Positions 1 through 7,976 of a DNA stretch of 51,948 bases are shown here, one piece after another (positions within the stretch are counted from its first letter, which is position 1; each line of letters opens with the position of its first letter). The stretch lies in the NCBI GenBank assembly GCA_024693325.1, contig JAILLA010000127.1, positions 1 through 51,948 on the forward strand, read 5' to 3'. The notes beneath the pieces are model-generated. The model made no database searches. It was not told the origin of the DNA and worked only from the letters and a program-made list of their open reading frames with translations. The stretch is from Solobacterium sp. Lineage in GTDB: Bacteria; Bacillota_I; Bacilli_A; Erysipelotrichales; Erysipelotrichaceae. The translations under genes and the position numbers were made by a program.

Positions 1-366
1 AAACCTCCTTTACAGCGGCCGCCATGTTCTGTGTACTTTTATTATGTATGAAATCTGTAAGACCAACATCTAGTGGAATTTTGGGAAAGACAAATTTCCA
101 CTTTACATATTCGGGAGTGGAACTTAACTTTTCACTTCAGGCCTATTTTCCAATGAAATGCCGGATACGGAAAGAATCATATGCCTTTGTGCAGAGCAAA
201 TGCCAAAATGATCATTGTTTGAAGTATAATAGACAATATCAATTGCTTCCGTACGGGTGCTTCGTTTTTTTGATGCATGCATTTACGGTATCCGGTACAG
301 GGGAGCAGTTGGATCGCACAGTCAGAGCCTGTCAAGCATTACAGGCCTGATGAAGGAGGAAAACTG
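1..366. other. Intergenic region upstream of the GT-RecX operon
   Basis: No convincing gene. On the minus strand positions 3-9 read AAGGAGG, so a gene transcribed leftwards probably starts just outside the window. The plus strand has a TATAAT at 225-230 without a good -35, which could serve the operon starting at 367. The heptamer AGTGGAA occurs at 72-78 and 116-122 with its inverse TTCCACT between them at 96-102. An open frame at 24-350 has no ribosome binding site and no recognisable product and is not called. Confidence 0.5.
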
Positions 367-2358
367 ATGCGGATCGGATTGTTTACAGACACATATATAC
401 CGGACGTCAATGGTGTCGCCAACAGTACGGAGATCCTGCGCAAAGAACTTGAAGCACATGGCCATGAGGTCTATGTTGTTGCGACAAGGGCAGGGATCGG
501 TTTTTCAGAATGGGATGAAAGACACCGTGTCCTGAGACTTGCGGGAGTAGAAGTCAAGAAACTGTACGGCTATGCCGTGACTACACCGCTGCATCTCAAC
601 GCGATGCATGAGATCAGAAAACTGAACCTTGATCTGATCCATGTCCAGACAGAATTCGGCGTCGGTATTTTCGGACGAATCTGCGCCAGACAGATGGGCA
701 TACCTATCGTTTGTACATATCACACGACATATGAAGACTACACACATTACATCAATCTCCTCAATTCCAAAACATTTGATGAGTTAGCAAAAAAAGCCGT
801 CAGCAAATTCTCCAAGATGTTCGGAGACTCTGCGCTGGAAGTCATTGTTCCAAGCAAAAAAACAAAGGAACTTCTTGAAAGATACAACGTCAAGACAGAT
901 CTCCATATCGTACCGACAGGACTGGAGCTCAAACGATTCTCACCGGAACTGCATAATGCGGAACGCACAGCGCAGATCCGTGCTGCTGCCGGATTCTCTC
1001 CGGATCAGCGGATGATCATATTTGTCGGAAGGATCGCCGAAGAAAAGGCGATCGACCTGATCATCAGAGGACTGGCACTGGCGCATGAACAGGGCTGCAG
1101 GAGCACGCTGCTGATCGTCGGGGGAGGACCTGATGAAGAGAAACTGCATCAGATGGTCAAAGACCTGGATCTGTCCCATATCGTTTCCTTTGCCGGTAAA
1201 CAGCCGCAGTCGGAAGTGCCCGACTATTACAGGGCCGCAGATGCCTTTATTTCAGCTTCTACAAGCGAGACACAGGGAATGACTTTTGCTGAGGCAATGG
1301 CCTCAGGACTGCCTCTTTTCGCGCGTCACGACGAGGTCCTGGATGAACTGCTGATCCCCGGAAAAACCGGCTGGTATTTTGAAAACGAACAGGAGTTCGC
1401 CGAGCAGCTGAAAGAATTTGAGCGGCTCAGTGACGAAGAGCTTTCCCGGATGAGCCGGGACTGCTGTGAGCAGGTAAAGCCTCTGAGCAGTGAGATCTTC
1501 TATGAACGCGCCATGAAAGTCTATGAAGCCGCAATCGAGCTCTACAGTCATATGAACGTCATCGAGGAGATCGAAGTCAAGGACAATTTCGTACAGGTAT
1601 ATATATCTTCCGAAAGCGGTGAAGAGACCAGACTCCTGCTGATGCTGGATGAATATATGAATGAAGGCCTGCGCACCGGCCTGCGTATTTCCGATGACCA
1701 GGTCGAGGACCTGAAACAGAAGGAAAAAGAAGCACGTGCGTATCAGAAGTGCATCCGGAAACTGGCTGCTAGGGACCGCTCAAAAAAAGAACTGTACGAC
1801 TGGATGAAAAAGGAAACAGATTATTCTGATGAACTGATCAGCCGGGTGATCGGACTTCTGGAAGAACGCGGTCTCATTAATGATGAGCATTACGCAGAAG
1901 ATAAGATCATCTCCATGAAGAGGACACTGCATGGGGAAGAAAGCATCGTACGCGAACTTCGCGAGAAGGGCATTTCCGAGGAACTGGTCCGTGAGAAGCT
2001 CGCGGAAAGGGATTCCGATGAAGCTGTAAATGCATCCGAATATGCCGGGAAGATCAAGCGCAGTCTGAGCGGGGAATCCGTGAATATGATGAAGCGGAAA
2101 CTGCATACAAAGCTGCTTCAGCGCGGGTTCAGGAATGATATCATAGAAGACACGATAGCCGGTATGGATTTCAGCGATGATGCATCTGATGAAACGGAGA
2201 ATCTTCGCAAATGCGCCAGAAAGGCAAAGAAACGGTATGAGCGTAAATACAGCGCTTCACAGCTGAGAAATGCGGTATTCCGTTACTGCAGTACGCAGGG
2301 ATACCGTACGGAAGAGATATACGCAATACTTGATGAAATGGAGTGGGATGATGACTAA
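367..2358 (+). CDS. Glycosyltransferase family 4 fused to RecX-like domain
   Basis: A 663-residue two-part protein. Residues 1 to about 395 are a GT-B family 4 glycosyltransferase: the N-terminal MRIGLFTDTYIPDVNG, a linker with FVGRIAEEKA, and the SETQGMTFAEAMASG donor-sugar motif resemble the diacylglycerol glucosyltransferases of Gram-positive bacteria, which build membrane glycolipids at the inner leaflet. From about residue 420 to the end the sequence is RecX-like, with repeated three-helix modules (LYDWMKKE, GLINDEHYAED, ELREKGISEELV, LLQRGFRNDIIE). RecX binds RecA filaments and limits recombination. The start at 367 follows AAGGAGG at 353-359; an upstream in-frame ATG at 277 has no such site. 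I found no ribosome binding site at the domain junction, so one fused product is likely. It is the first gene of an operon and overlaps yhaM by 8 bases. The glycolipid substrate is inferred from family only. Confidence 0.85.
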   Translation: MRIGLFTDTYIPDVNGVANSTEILRKELEAHGHEVYVVATRAGIGFSEWDERHRVLRLAGVEVKKLYGYAVTTPLHLNAMHEIRKLNLDLIHVQTEFGVGIFGRICARQMGIPIVCTYHTTYEDYTHYINLLNSKTFDELAKKAVSKFSKMFGDSALEVIVPSKKTKELLERYNVKTDLHIVPTGLELKRFSPELHNAERTAQIRAAAGFSPDQRMIIFVGRIAEEKAIDLIIRGLALAHEQGCRSTLLIVGGGPDEEKLHQMVKDLDLSHIVSFAGKQPQSEVPDYYRAADAFISASTSETQGMTFAEAMASGLPLFARHDEVLDELLIPGKTGWYFENEQEFAEQLKEFERLSDEELSRMSRDCCEQVKPLSSEIFYERAMKVYEAAIELYSHMNVIEEIEVKDNFVQVYISSESGEETRLLLMLDEYMNEGLRTGLRISDDQVEDLKQKEKEARAYQKCIRKLAARDRSKKELYDWMKKETDYSDELISRVIGLLEERGLINDEHYAEDKIISMKRTLHGEESIVRELREKGISEELVREKLAERDSDEAVNASEYAGKIKRSLSGESVNMMKRKLHTKLLQRGFRNDIIEDTIAGMDFSDDASDETENLRKCARKAKKRYERKYSASQLRNAVFRYCSTQGYRTEEIYAILDEMEWDDD

Positions 2359-3292
2359 GATTAAAGATCTGAAAGAGAAAGACCGCCTGAAAATCAATTT
2401 AATGATCAAAAGCTGTACCAAAGGGACGACATCAAAAGGCGCGCCGTACCTGAACCTGATCCTTCAGGACAACAGCGGCACGATCGACGGAAAAATGTGG
2501 GATGCGAAACCGCAGGACGAAGCGAACGCTGTTCCGGGACATGTGTGCGAAGTATCCTTTGAGGTACTAGAATACAACCACAGCCTGCAGCTGAGAGTCA
2601 ACAGGGTCCAGGACCTGGACCAGAGCGGGATCGACCTGAGCGAGTTTATCCAGAGCTCCTCGCTTACCCGTGCACAGAGCGAAGAACGGGTAAACGAACT
2701 GATCGCTTCCATGAAGAATGAGAATTACAGGACCCTCGTCCGGGCAATGCTCAAAAAAGTGGGAGATGTATTCTATAAATATCCGGCTGCTTCCCGTATC
2801 CACCACAGCTATATGGGCGGACTGGCAGAACATTCACTCGGAATGGCAGCTCTGGCAGAACAGATCGCAGATCTTTATCCGCTGCTGAACAGGGATCTCC
2901 TGATCGCCGGTACGATCGTCCACGATATGGGCAAGACGGCAGAACTCGGTGGGATGATCTCTTCCGAATACACAAGCGAAGGCAGACTGCTCGGACACAT
3001 TTCCATCGGTCATGCATGGCTGGCAGAAGCTGCCGATGAAGTTGGACTTGGCGACAGTGAAGAAGCCATTCTGCTGAGACATATGGTCCTCAGCCACCAT
3101 GGCAAATATGAATTCGGATCACCGGTGCTCCCGGAGATCCCGGAAGCTGAAGTGCTTTCAATGATTGACAATCTGGACGCAAGGATGAATACACTGGCGG
3201 CCGCCCTGGACGGAGTCAAACCCGGTCAGTGGACACCGCGCATCTTCTCAATGGAAAACCGTCAGTTCTACAAAGCAAAGGGTAATGAATGA
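2351..3292 (+). CDS. yhaM: 3'-5' exoribonuclease YhaM (OB-fold plus HD domain)
   Basis: A 313-residue protein, the usual YhaM length. Residues 10-90 form an OB-fold nucleic-acid binding domain (YLNLILQDNSGTIDGKMWD). Residues 145-280 are an HD phosphohydrolase domain with HHSYMGGLAEHS, the VHDMGK metal motif and HMVLSHHGKYEFGS. YhaM is a Mn2+-dependent cytoplasmic 3'-5' exonuclease that acts on short RNA and single-stranded DNA. Two ATGs lie side by side at 2348 and 2351; the second has better spacing (7 bases) from GGAG at 2340-2343. It overlaps the preceding gene by 8 bases, and murT starts just after its stop, so all are probably co-transcribed. Confidence 0.9.
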   Translation: MTKIKDLKEKDRLKINLMIKSCTKGTTSKGAPYLNLILQDNSGTIDGKMWDAKPQDEANAVPGHVCEVSFEVLEYNHSLQLRVNRVQDLDQSGIDLSEFIQSSSLTRAQSEERVNELIASMKNENYRTLVRAMLKKVGDVFYKYPAASRIHHSYMGGLAEHSLGMAALAEQIADLYPLLNRDLLIAGTIVHDMGKTAELGGMISSEYTSEGRLLGHISIGHAWLAEAADEVGLGDSEEAILLRHMVLSHHGKYEFGSPVLPEIPEAEVLSMIDNLDARMNTLAAALDGVKPGQWTPRIFSMENRQFYKAKGNE

Positions 3293-3293
3293 T

Positions 3294-4604
3294 ATGAGTC
3301 TGACACTTAGACTGGTCAAAACGATGCATTCGGTACTGGCTAAGGCCGGCAGGGGCGGTTCTCTGCCCGGCAGCCTGGCGCTTGTACTGGATAAAAAATT
3401 CATCAGCCGTTTTCATATGCCCCGGATCGTTGTAATCGTGACAGGAACAAACGGAAAGACGACTACCAGCAACCTGATCGCAGAATCACTGCGTGCCTGC
3501 GGACTGAAGGTCGTCAACAACCACAGAGGCGATAACCTGAATGTCGGCATCGCAACGCTGCTCGCCGTCAACAGTGACAGCCATTACAATGTCCAGGCAG
3601 ATGCAGCCGTGATCGAAGTCGATGAACTGACAGTATACAGACAGTTTGAAAACCTGCATCCCACGGCCCTGGTCGTAACGAATTTCTTCCGTGACCAGCT
3701 CGACCGTGCAGGGGAGATGGAAACGATCATCCGCAAGATCATGGAAGTAACGGAAAACTTCACCGGGCACCTGATCCTGAACGGGGATGATCCCAACGTT
3801 ATCCGTATCGGTGAACAGGCAAAACAGGCACAGGTACATTACTTCTCTGTTTCCCGTACGGAAAACAGTTCAGCCTCCACTGATGAAGCAAGTGAAGGAA
3901 AATTCTGTCCTGTATGCGGCAGACCGCTGAAATATGAGTACTATCAGTACTCCCATATCGGCAGATTTGCATGCCCGTATGATCATTTCGGAGAAATAAC
4001 GCCGTTTTTGAATGTTGATTCCGTCGATTACCGGAACGGAACATTTACAGCCGGCAGTCATACATTCCATTCCTTCCTGAATACGATCTATGCCGTCTAT
4101 AACTGTGCAAGTGTTCTCTGCACGATGAAGGCACTGGGTCTGGATGAAACAAAGGCAGACACCGTATTCAGCAGCTATGAACTGAAAGAAGGCAGGAACG
4201 AAACATTCGAACTCTCAAAACCATGTGTCATCAACCTTGTTAAAAACCCGACCGGTACCAATGAAGTCCTGAAGTTCATCCTGAGCAGGGAAGGCGAAAA
4301 GAATGTTTGCATCTTCCTGAATGACAATGACCAGGACGGACATGATGTATCGTGGATCTGGGACGCTCACTTTGAGCGCCTGAACGATCCGTCTGTCAGG
4401 CATATCATCTGCAGCGGTCTGCGTGCCTATGACATGGCGCTGCGGCTGAAGTACGAAGGCCTGGAAGACAGGATCACAGTCATTGAAAACAGCACAAAAG
4501 CAGTACAGTGGCTGGATGAACAGAATCTGGAAAGCTACATTATCGCAACCTATACAGCGCTGCACCCGACGCGTGCAATACTGAGAAAAGAGGCAAAATC
4601 ATGA
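3294..4604 (+). CDS. murT: Lipid II isoglutaminyl synthase, Mur ligase-like subunit MurT
   Basis: A 436-residue Mur-ligase family protein that pairs with GatD to amidate the D-glutamate of lipid II to D-isoglutamine at the inner membrane face. Residues 51-57 are the ATP-binding GTNGKTT loop, and the C-terminal DUF1727 region carries DNDQDGHDVSWIWD, typical of MurT. The small cysteine insert has CPVC followed by FACPYDH: three Cys plus a nearby His, where MurT proteins usually have four Cys. Start 3294 is preferred because AAGGG at 3278-3282 is 11 bases away; the in-frame ATG at 3285 lies too close to it. The stop overlaps the start of gatD (ATGA), which indicates translational coupling of the two subunits. 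Confidence 0.93.
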   Translation: MSLTLRLVKTMHSVLAKAGRGGSLPGSLALVLDKKFISRFHMPRIVVIVTGTNGKTTTSNLIAESLRACGLKVVNNHRGDNLNVGIATLLAVNSDSHYNVQADAAVIEVDELTVYRQFENLHPTALVVTNFFRDQLDRAGEMETIIRKIMEVTENFTGHLILNGDDPNVIRIGEQAKQAQVHYFSVSRTENSSASTDEASEGKFCPVCGRPLKYEYYQYSHIGRFACPYDHFGEITPFLNVDSVDYRNGTFTAGSHTFHSFLNTIYAVYNCASVLCTMKALGLDETKADTVFSSYELKEGRNETFELSKPCVINLVKNPTGTNEVLKFILSREGEKNVCIFLNDNDQDGHDVSWIWDAHFERLNDPSVRHIICSGLRAYDMALRLKYEGLEDRITVIENSTKAVQWLDEQNLESYIIATYTALHPTRAILRKEAKS

Positions 4605-5335
4605 AGATCAGAATACTCTGGATGTACCATGATCTGATGGATCTTTATGGTGACAAAGGTAATATCCAGGTGCTTAAGACCAGATGCGTTAAACGCGGGA
4701 TCGAGTGTGAAGTTGATACCTGTACGATCGGTGAAGACAGGGATCCCGATGATTATGATCTGTTCTTCATGGGCGGCGGTGCCGACCGTGAACAGAATCT
4801 GATCTATGAAGACCTGCTGAAGCGCAGAGACGCGATCCAAAACGCAATGGATCACAACACCGCATTCCTGCTGATCTGCGGCGGATACCAGCTCTTCGGT
4901 CAGTATTACAAGGATCAGGACGGTCAGAAGATCGACGGCGTCGGATTCTTTGATTACTTTACGATCGCCGCTGACCGTGATCACAGATGTATCGGGAATA
5001 TCGCTGTTGAGGCTGAAATGGACGGCATGAAATTCAAGGCGGTCGGATTTGAAAACCACGGCGGCCAGACACAGAATGTCGCATCACCGTTTGCGAAAGT
5101 CCTGAGCGGACACGGAAATATGTACAAGTCCGGATATGAGGGATTTATGAACAGCCAGGTACTGGCGACCTATATGCACGGACCGCTGCTCCCCAAGAAT
5201 CCGGTCATAGCGGATATCCTGATCAGAAGGGCACTGAAAAAACGGAACGGCGTCGTCGTCCTGCAGGAACTGGATGATACCCTGGAAAACAAAGCACGGG
5301 ATGTCATGCTCGAGCGTCTGAAAATACATGGATAA
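4601..5335 (+). CDS. gatD: Lipid II isoglutaminyl synthase, glutaminase subunit GatD
   Basis: A 244-residue class I glutamine amidotransferase-like protein (CobB/CobQ type). It releases ammonia from glutamine for MurT. The nucleophile is Cys93 in LLICGGYQ and the catalytic His is His193 in YMHGPLL, which match the Cys94/His189 pair of the Staphylococcus enzyme. The FMGGGADREQ motif lies at residues 56-65. The gene overlaps murT by four bases and closes the operon; a hairpin with a T-run follows directly. Length and motif order are normal. Confidence 0.93.
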   Translation: MKIRILWMYHDLMDLYGDKGNIQVLKTRCVKRGIECEVDTCTIGEDRDPDDYDLFFMGGGADREQNLIYEDLLKRRDAIQNAMDHNTAFLLICGGYQLFGQYYKDQDGQKIDGVGFFDYFTIAADRDHRCIGNIAVEAEMDGMKFKAVGFENHGGQTQNVASPFAKVLSGHGNMYKSGYEGFMNSQVLATYMHGPLLPKNPVIADILIRRALKKRNGVVVLQELDDTLENKARDVMLERLKIHG

Positions 5336-5341
5336 ACAGAA

Positions 5342-5368
5342 AAGTCTGTCACAACGGCAGGCTTTTTA
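5342..5368 (+). terminator. Rho-independent terminator after gatD
   Basis: AAGTCTGTC and GGCAGGCTT form a 9-bp stem (two G-U pairs) around ACAAC, followed by TTT. It lies 7 bases after the gatD stop and ends the 367-5335 operon. Confidence 0.7.
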
Positions 5369-5372
5369 TATT

Positions 5373-5395
5373 GAAAAAGGACCGCTGAGCGGTCC
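5373..5395 (-). terminator. Rho-independent terminator after the HIT gene
   Basis: GGACCGC-TGA-GCGGTCC is a perfect 7-bp stem. Read on the minus strand it is followed by TTTTTC. It lies 8 bases beyond the HIT gene stop codon and faces the gatD terminator. Confidence 0.85.
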
Positions 5396-5402
5396 ATATG
5401 AA

Positions 5403-5798
5403 CTATTTGGTGATCTCTGCAAGCACTTCACTGAGGTCCTGTTTTTCGGACTCATGGAAGGCAAAGCTGACAGCGTCTTTCTCGGAATATCTCGGAATGA
5501 TGTGGAAGTGCAGGTGATCAACGCTCTGACCGGCGATCGCTCCGCAGTTGTTCAGGACGTTGAGACCGACGGCCCCGGTATTTTTAACGATCTGTCTGGA
5601 CAGCCTGGAAACAACTTTCATACAAGCGGCAGTCGTTTCTTCATCTGCTTCCAGGATATTGGCGTAATGTTTTTTAGGCATGACAAGCGTATGGCCTCTT
5701 GTCACCTGGGACAGATCGAGAATTGCCAGCACTTCATCATCTTCATAAACTTTGCTGGAAGGAATATTTCCGGCGATGATTTCGCAGAATACACACAT
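5403..5798 (-). CDS. HIT family nucleotide-binding hydrolase
   Basis: A 131-residue histidine triad protein. The C-terminal HLHFHIIPR is the active-site triad. The N-terminal CVFCEIIAG carries the CxxC zinc pair seen in bacterial Hit/HinT proteins. These enzymes hydrolyse purine nucleoside phosphoramidates or dinucleoside polyphosphates in the cytoplasm; the natural substrate cannot be read from the sequence. The ATG at 5796-5798 follows AAGGAGG with normal spacing. The gene lies downstream of the two foldase genes but behind their terminator, so it needs its own promoter. A TATAAT on the minus strand at 5837-5832 is a candidate -10, with no good -35. Confidence 0.93.
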   Translation of the reverse strand: MCVFCEIIAGNIPSSKVYEDDEVLAILDLSQVTRGHTLVMPKKHYANILEADEETTAACMKVVSRLSRQIVKNTGAVGLNVLNNCGAIAGQSVDHLHFHIIPRYSEKDAVSFAFHESEKQDLSEVLAEITK

Positions 5799-5850
5799 AA
5801 CAGTAATCCTCCTTAACTGTGATATGTGAATATTATAATCCCGCGCATAA

Positions 5851-5874
5851 GAAAAAGGTACCCGCAGGTACCTT
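5851..5874 (-). terminator. Terminator after the foldase-like lipoprotein gene
   Basis: AAGGTACC and GGTACCTT pair around a CGCA loop, and on the minus strand the stem runs into TTTTTC. It sits 9 bases past the stop of the 5883-6767 gene. Confidence 0.85.
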
Positions 5875-5882
5875 CAGAATGC

Positions 5883-6767
5883 TTATTCAGCAGAGACGGG
5901 AACTTCCTGGCTCAGCAGGGTGGGGTTGCTGTCGCGGAGTGCCTTGTAAAGATCGATGTCATAGACATGGAACCCGTACTTTTCGAAATAGTGCGCGGTT
6001 GCCTGATCATTGATATCAGAGATCTCTGCAAAGGATTCGACTATCTCATCCTTGATGCTGTCGGTATTGTTCTCATCCAGGTGCATGACATAGACATCTG
6101 TTCCGTAGGAAGCCGATACGATCATCCAGCCGTCATCCGGAGAAGCTGCTCTCAGGGCAGCCATTGCAACAGAATCATAATCAGTTGTATCGATCGTGAT
6201 GATCTCGGGATCACCCGTAGAATCGGTTTCGAATTCATTGGCTGCTTCTTCGGCAGTCATCGTACCGTCCTTCAGTGCGGACAGAGCGGAATTCGCATTC
6301 TCTGTATCAGAGAATTTCAGAACAGTTGCCTTGATCGGCTTGTAACGGTCCAGGAGTGTGTCATAGCACTCATCGATATAGAGATCCGTCAGTTTTTCAG
6401 CCTGCAGGGAAGGAATCAGATAATCGTTGATGTAATCTTCTTCCGTCAGTCCTGAATCTTCCAGATAATCGTTGAATGAATCACTGTAGATCGCTTTGTA
6501 CATGTCCAGGGTATTCTGGGCAGATTCTTTCATCTCGTCGGTAACTTCAACTTCCTGGGAAGTGATGACCTTTGTTGCATCGCTGACTACCTGTGTGGAG
6601 CCCGCGTAGTTGTACATAATGTTATATACCTGCTGCTTAGTGATCGTTGTCTTGCCGGCTTTCAATAATGTTTCCGAACCGTTTTTCAGAGAGGCTGTCG
6701 CATCGGAGCAGCCGCTCAGCAGGCTGAGCACCATAGCCGCAGAACAGATTGCTGTAATCTTTTTCAT
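5883..6767 (-). CDS. SurA/PrsA-like lipoprotein with degenerate PPIase region
   Basis: A 294-residue predicted lipoprotein: the signal peptide ends in a LLSGC lipobox with Cys20. The region after it resembles the SurA-type N-terminal chaperone domain (TITKQQVYNIMYNYAG and a long helical part). The stretch around residues 150-240 aligns loosely with a parvulin fold (VLKFSDTENANSALSALKDG) but lacks the clear GGYLG segment of its neighbour, so peptidyl-prolyl isomerase activity is doubtful. A role in folding secreted proteins outside the membrane is inferred from family and context. It starts 11 bases after the upstream foldase gene; AAGGAGG overlaps that gene's stop codon, so the two are co-transcribed. 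Confidence 0.75.
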   Translation of the reverse strand: MKKITAICSAAMVLSLLSGCSDATASLKNGSETLLKAGKTTITKQQVYNIMYNYAGSTQVVSDATKVITSQEVEVTDEMKESAQNTLDMYKAIYSDSFNDYLEDSGLTEEDYINDYLIPSLQAEKLTDLYIDECYDTLLDRYKPIKATVLKFSDTENANSALSALKDGTMTAEEAANEFETDSTGDPEIITIDTTDYDSVAMAALRAASPDDGWMIVSASYGTDVYVMHLDENNTDSIKDEIVESFAEISDINDQATAHYFEKYGFHVYDIDLYKALRDSNPTLLSQEVPVSAE

Positions 6768-6778
6768 CTTAAGCCTCC

Positions 6779-7801
6779 TTACTCACCTGTGTAATACTTT
6801 TTCAGAGCTGCTTCGAGTTCTGCATTGCCGCTGAAGTCAAGACCGATCTCATTGGCTTTTTCCCACATAGCGATCTCATCAAGCGATGTGTCATAAGAAC
6901 CGATGAGTTCTTCGTACGGAGACTGACCGTTTCCAACAGTAACTTCTGTTTCACCGGCTTCATTTGTCTCGGACGTTGTCTCAGTTCCTGCTTCCAGTGT
7001 TTCCTTCGTAGAAGCATCATTTCTGATCCTGAAATAACCGAATGATTCGGAATATACCCAGTCGCTGACTTCTCCCTCATCCAGGGCAAGCGCTGCGTTC
7101 AGGAATGCTTCATCAAGTGTTGTTGTGTTGACATCGACGACACCCAGGTAACCGCCGTTGGGAGCGGTGGATGAGTCTTCGGAATGATCACGTGCCGCAT
7201 CAGCGAATTCGCCGCCGGCAAGCGCGTCATCAACAGCCTTCATTCTCGCTGCCTCATCTTCATTGGGCTCCTCAGTCTTCTCGGAATCCTCGGAGAACTT
7301 GACGAGGATGTATGAGATCTTGCGGATCTTCAGTTCGTCAAAGTGATCACTTGCATACTGTTTGACGATCTCGGTCCGCTTTGCATTATCGATCAGATAC
7401 TGCTGCAGATCATCATATCCGGTATATCCCATCTGGATCAGGACCTTTTCGAGCTGAGCCTTGTAATCCGTCGGATAGTTGGACTGATAACTGGCGATGA
7501 TGGAAGCAGCCTGCGCAGTTGCGTTTGTCTTCATCTCATCTGTTGTCGCAACTGCTTCGGAAGCGATCGCTTTGTCGATCAGTGAAGCAACTGCTGAAGT
7601 GCCGTAGGTTTTGTAAAGTGAATCATACAGACCGGCAGCTGTCACATCCTGTGCGTTGATCTCGTAGAGAACGTCTTCGCCATTGACAGTCTTGCCTTTC
7701 AGTTTTCCATGATTTGTATCATAGATGTAAAATACGCTGACTCCTGCAAAAATCAATGCCAGGAGACAAACGAACCAGTTCTTTTTTAAGAATCCGTTCA
7801 T
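6779..7801 (-). CDS. Membrane-anchored parvulin-type peptidyl-prolyl isomerase (PrsA-like)
   Basis: A 340-residue foldase-like protein. Residues 8-27 form one N-terminal membrane segment without a lipobox cysteine, so the protein is anchored by a helix with the rest outside. A SurA_N-like helical region precedes the PPIC domain at about residues 165-265, with KISYILVKF, FADAARDHSEDSSTAPNGGYLGVV and EGEVSDWVYSESFGYFRI, the standard parvulin landmarks. Such proteins help fold exported proteins at the membrane-wall interface. The start follows GAGGAGG. A strong promoter lies upstream, and the gene is divergent from sufC. Confidence 0.85.
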   Translation of the reverse strand: MNGFLKKNWFVCLLALIFAGVSVFYIYDTNHGKLKGKTVNGEDVLYEINAQDVTAAGLYDSLYKTYGTSAVASLIDKAIASEAVATTDEMKTNATAQAASIIASYQSNYPTDYKAQLEKVLIQMGYTGYDDLQQYLIDNAKRTEIVKQYASDHFDELKIRKISYILVKFSEDSEKTEEPNEDEAARMKAVDDALAGGEFADAARDHSEDSSTAPNGGYLGVVDVNTTTLDEAFLNAALALDEGEVSDWVYSESFGYFRIRNDASTKETLEAGTETTSETNEAGETEVTVGNGQSPYEELIGSYDTSLDEIAMWEKANEIGLDFSGNAELEAALKKYYTGE

Positions 7802-7827
7802 AACTTCCTCCTCAAAAGCGCTTAATC

Positions 7828-7856
7828 ATTATAATGTAGTCATTTTTACTTTGCAA
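7828..7856 (-). promoter_or_regulatory. Promoter of the foldase gene pair
   Basis: On the minus strand TTGCAA (7856-7851), a 17-bp spacer, then TATAAT (7833-7828), near the sigma-A consensus. It lies 27 bases upstream of the 7801 start codon. Confidence 0.8.
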
Positions 7857-7937
7857 CGAAACAAAACGAAACATCATCTGAATATTATGTGAACAAGGCA
7901 TATAATAATCGTTTTTCAACACTGTTTTAACGAATAA

Positions 7938-7946
7938 TGCTATAAT
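7938..7946 (+). promoter_or_regulatory. Extended -10 promoter of the suf operon
   Basis: TGCTATAAT is an extended -10 element; the -35 region is poor. It lies 30 bases before the sufC start. A second TATAAT at 7901-7906 is also possible. No iron-sulfur regulator site was recognised. Confidence 0.6.
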
Positions 7947-7976
7947 GCCTGTCGGAAGTGAAGGGTGGCTATACTT

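Noticed and set aside
72-122. MraZ-type operator boxes
   Set aside because: The GTGG-like units do not have the regular spacing of MraZ sites and the adjacent gene is outside the window.
24-350. Open frame of 108 codons at the left edge
   Set aside because: No ribosome binding site and no recognisable domain; the region looks like a divergent intergenic spacer.
5328-5816. Long plus-strand frame opposite the HIT gene
   Set aside because: The minus strand encodes a clear HIT protein with its histidine triad; the opposite frame is a shadow.
7965-7967. GTG start for sufC
   Set aside because: It lies inside the AAGGGTGG ribosome binding site that serves the ATG at 7977.
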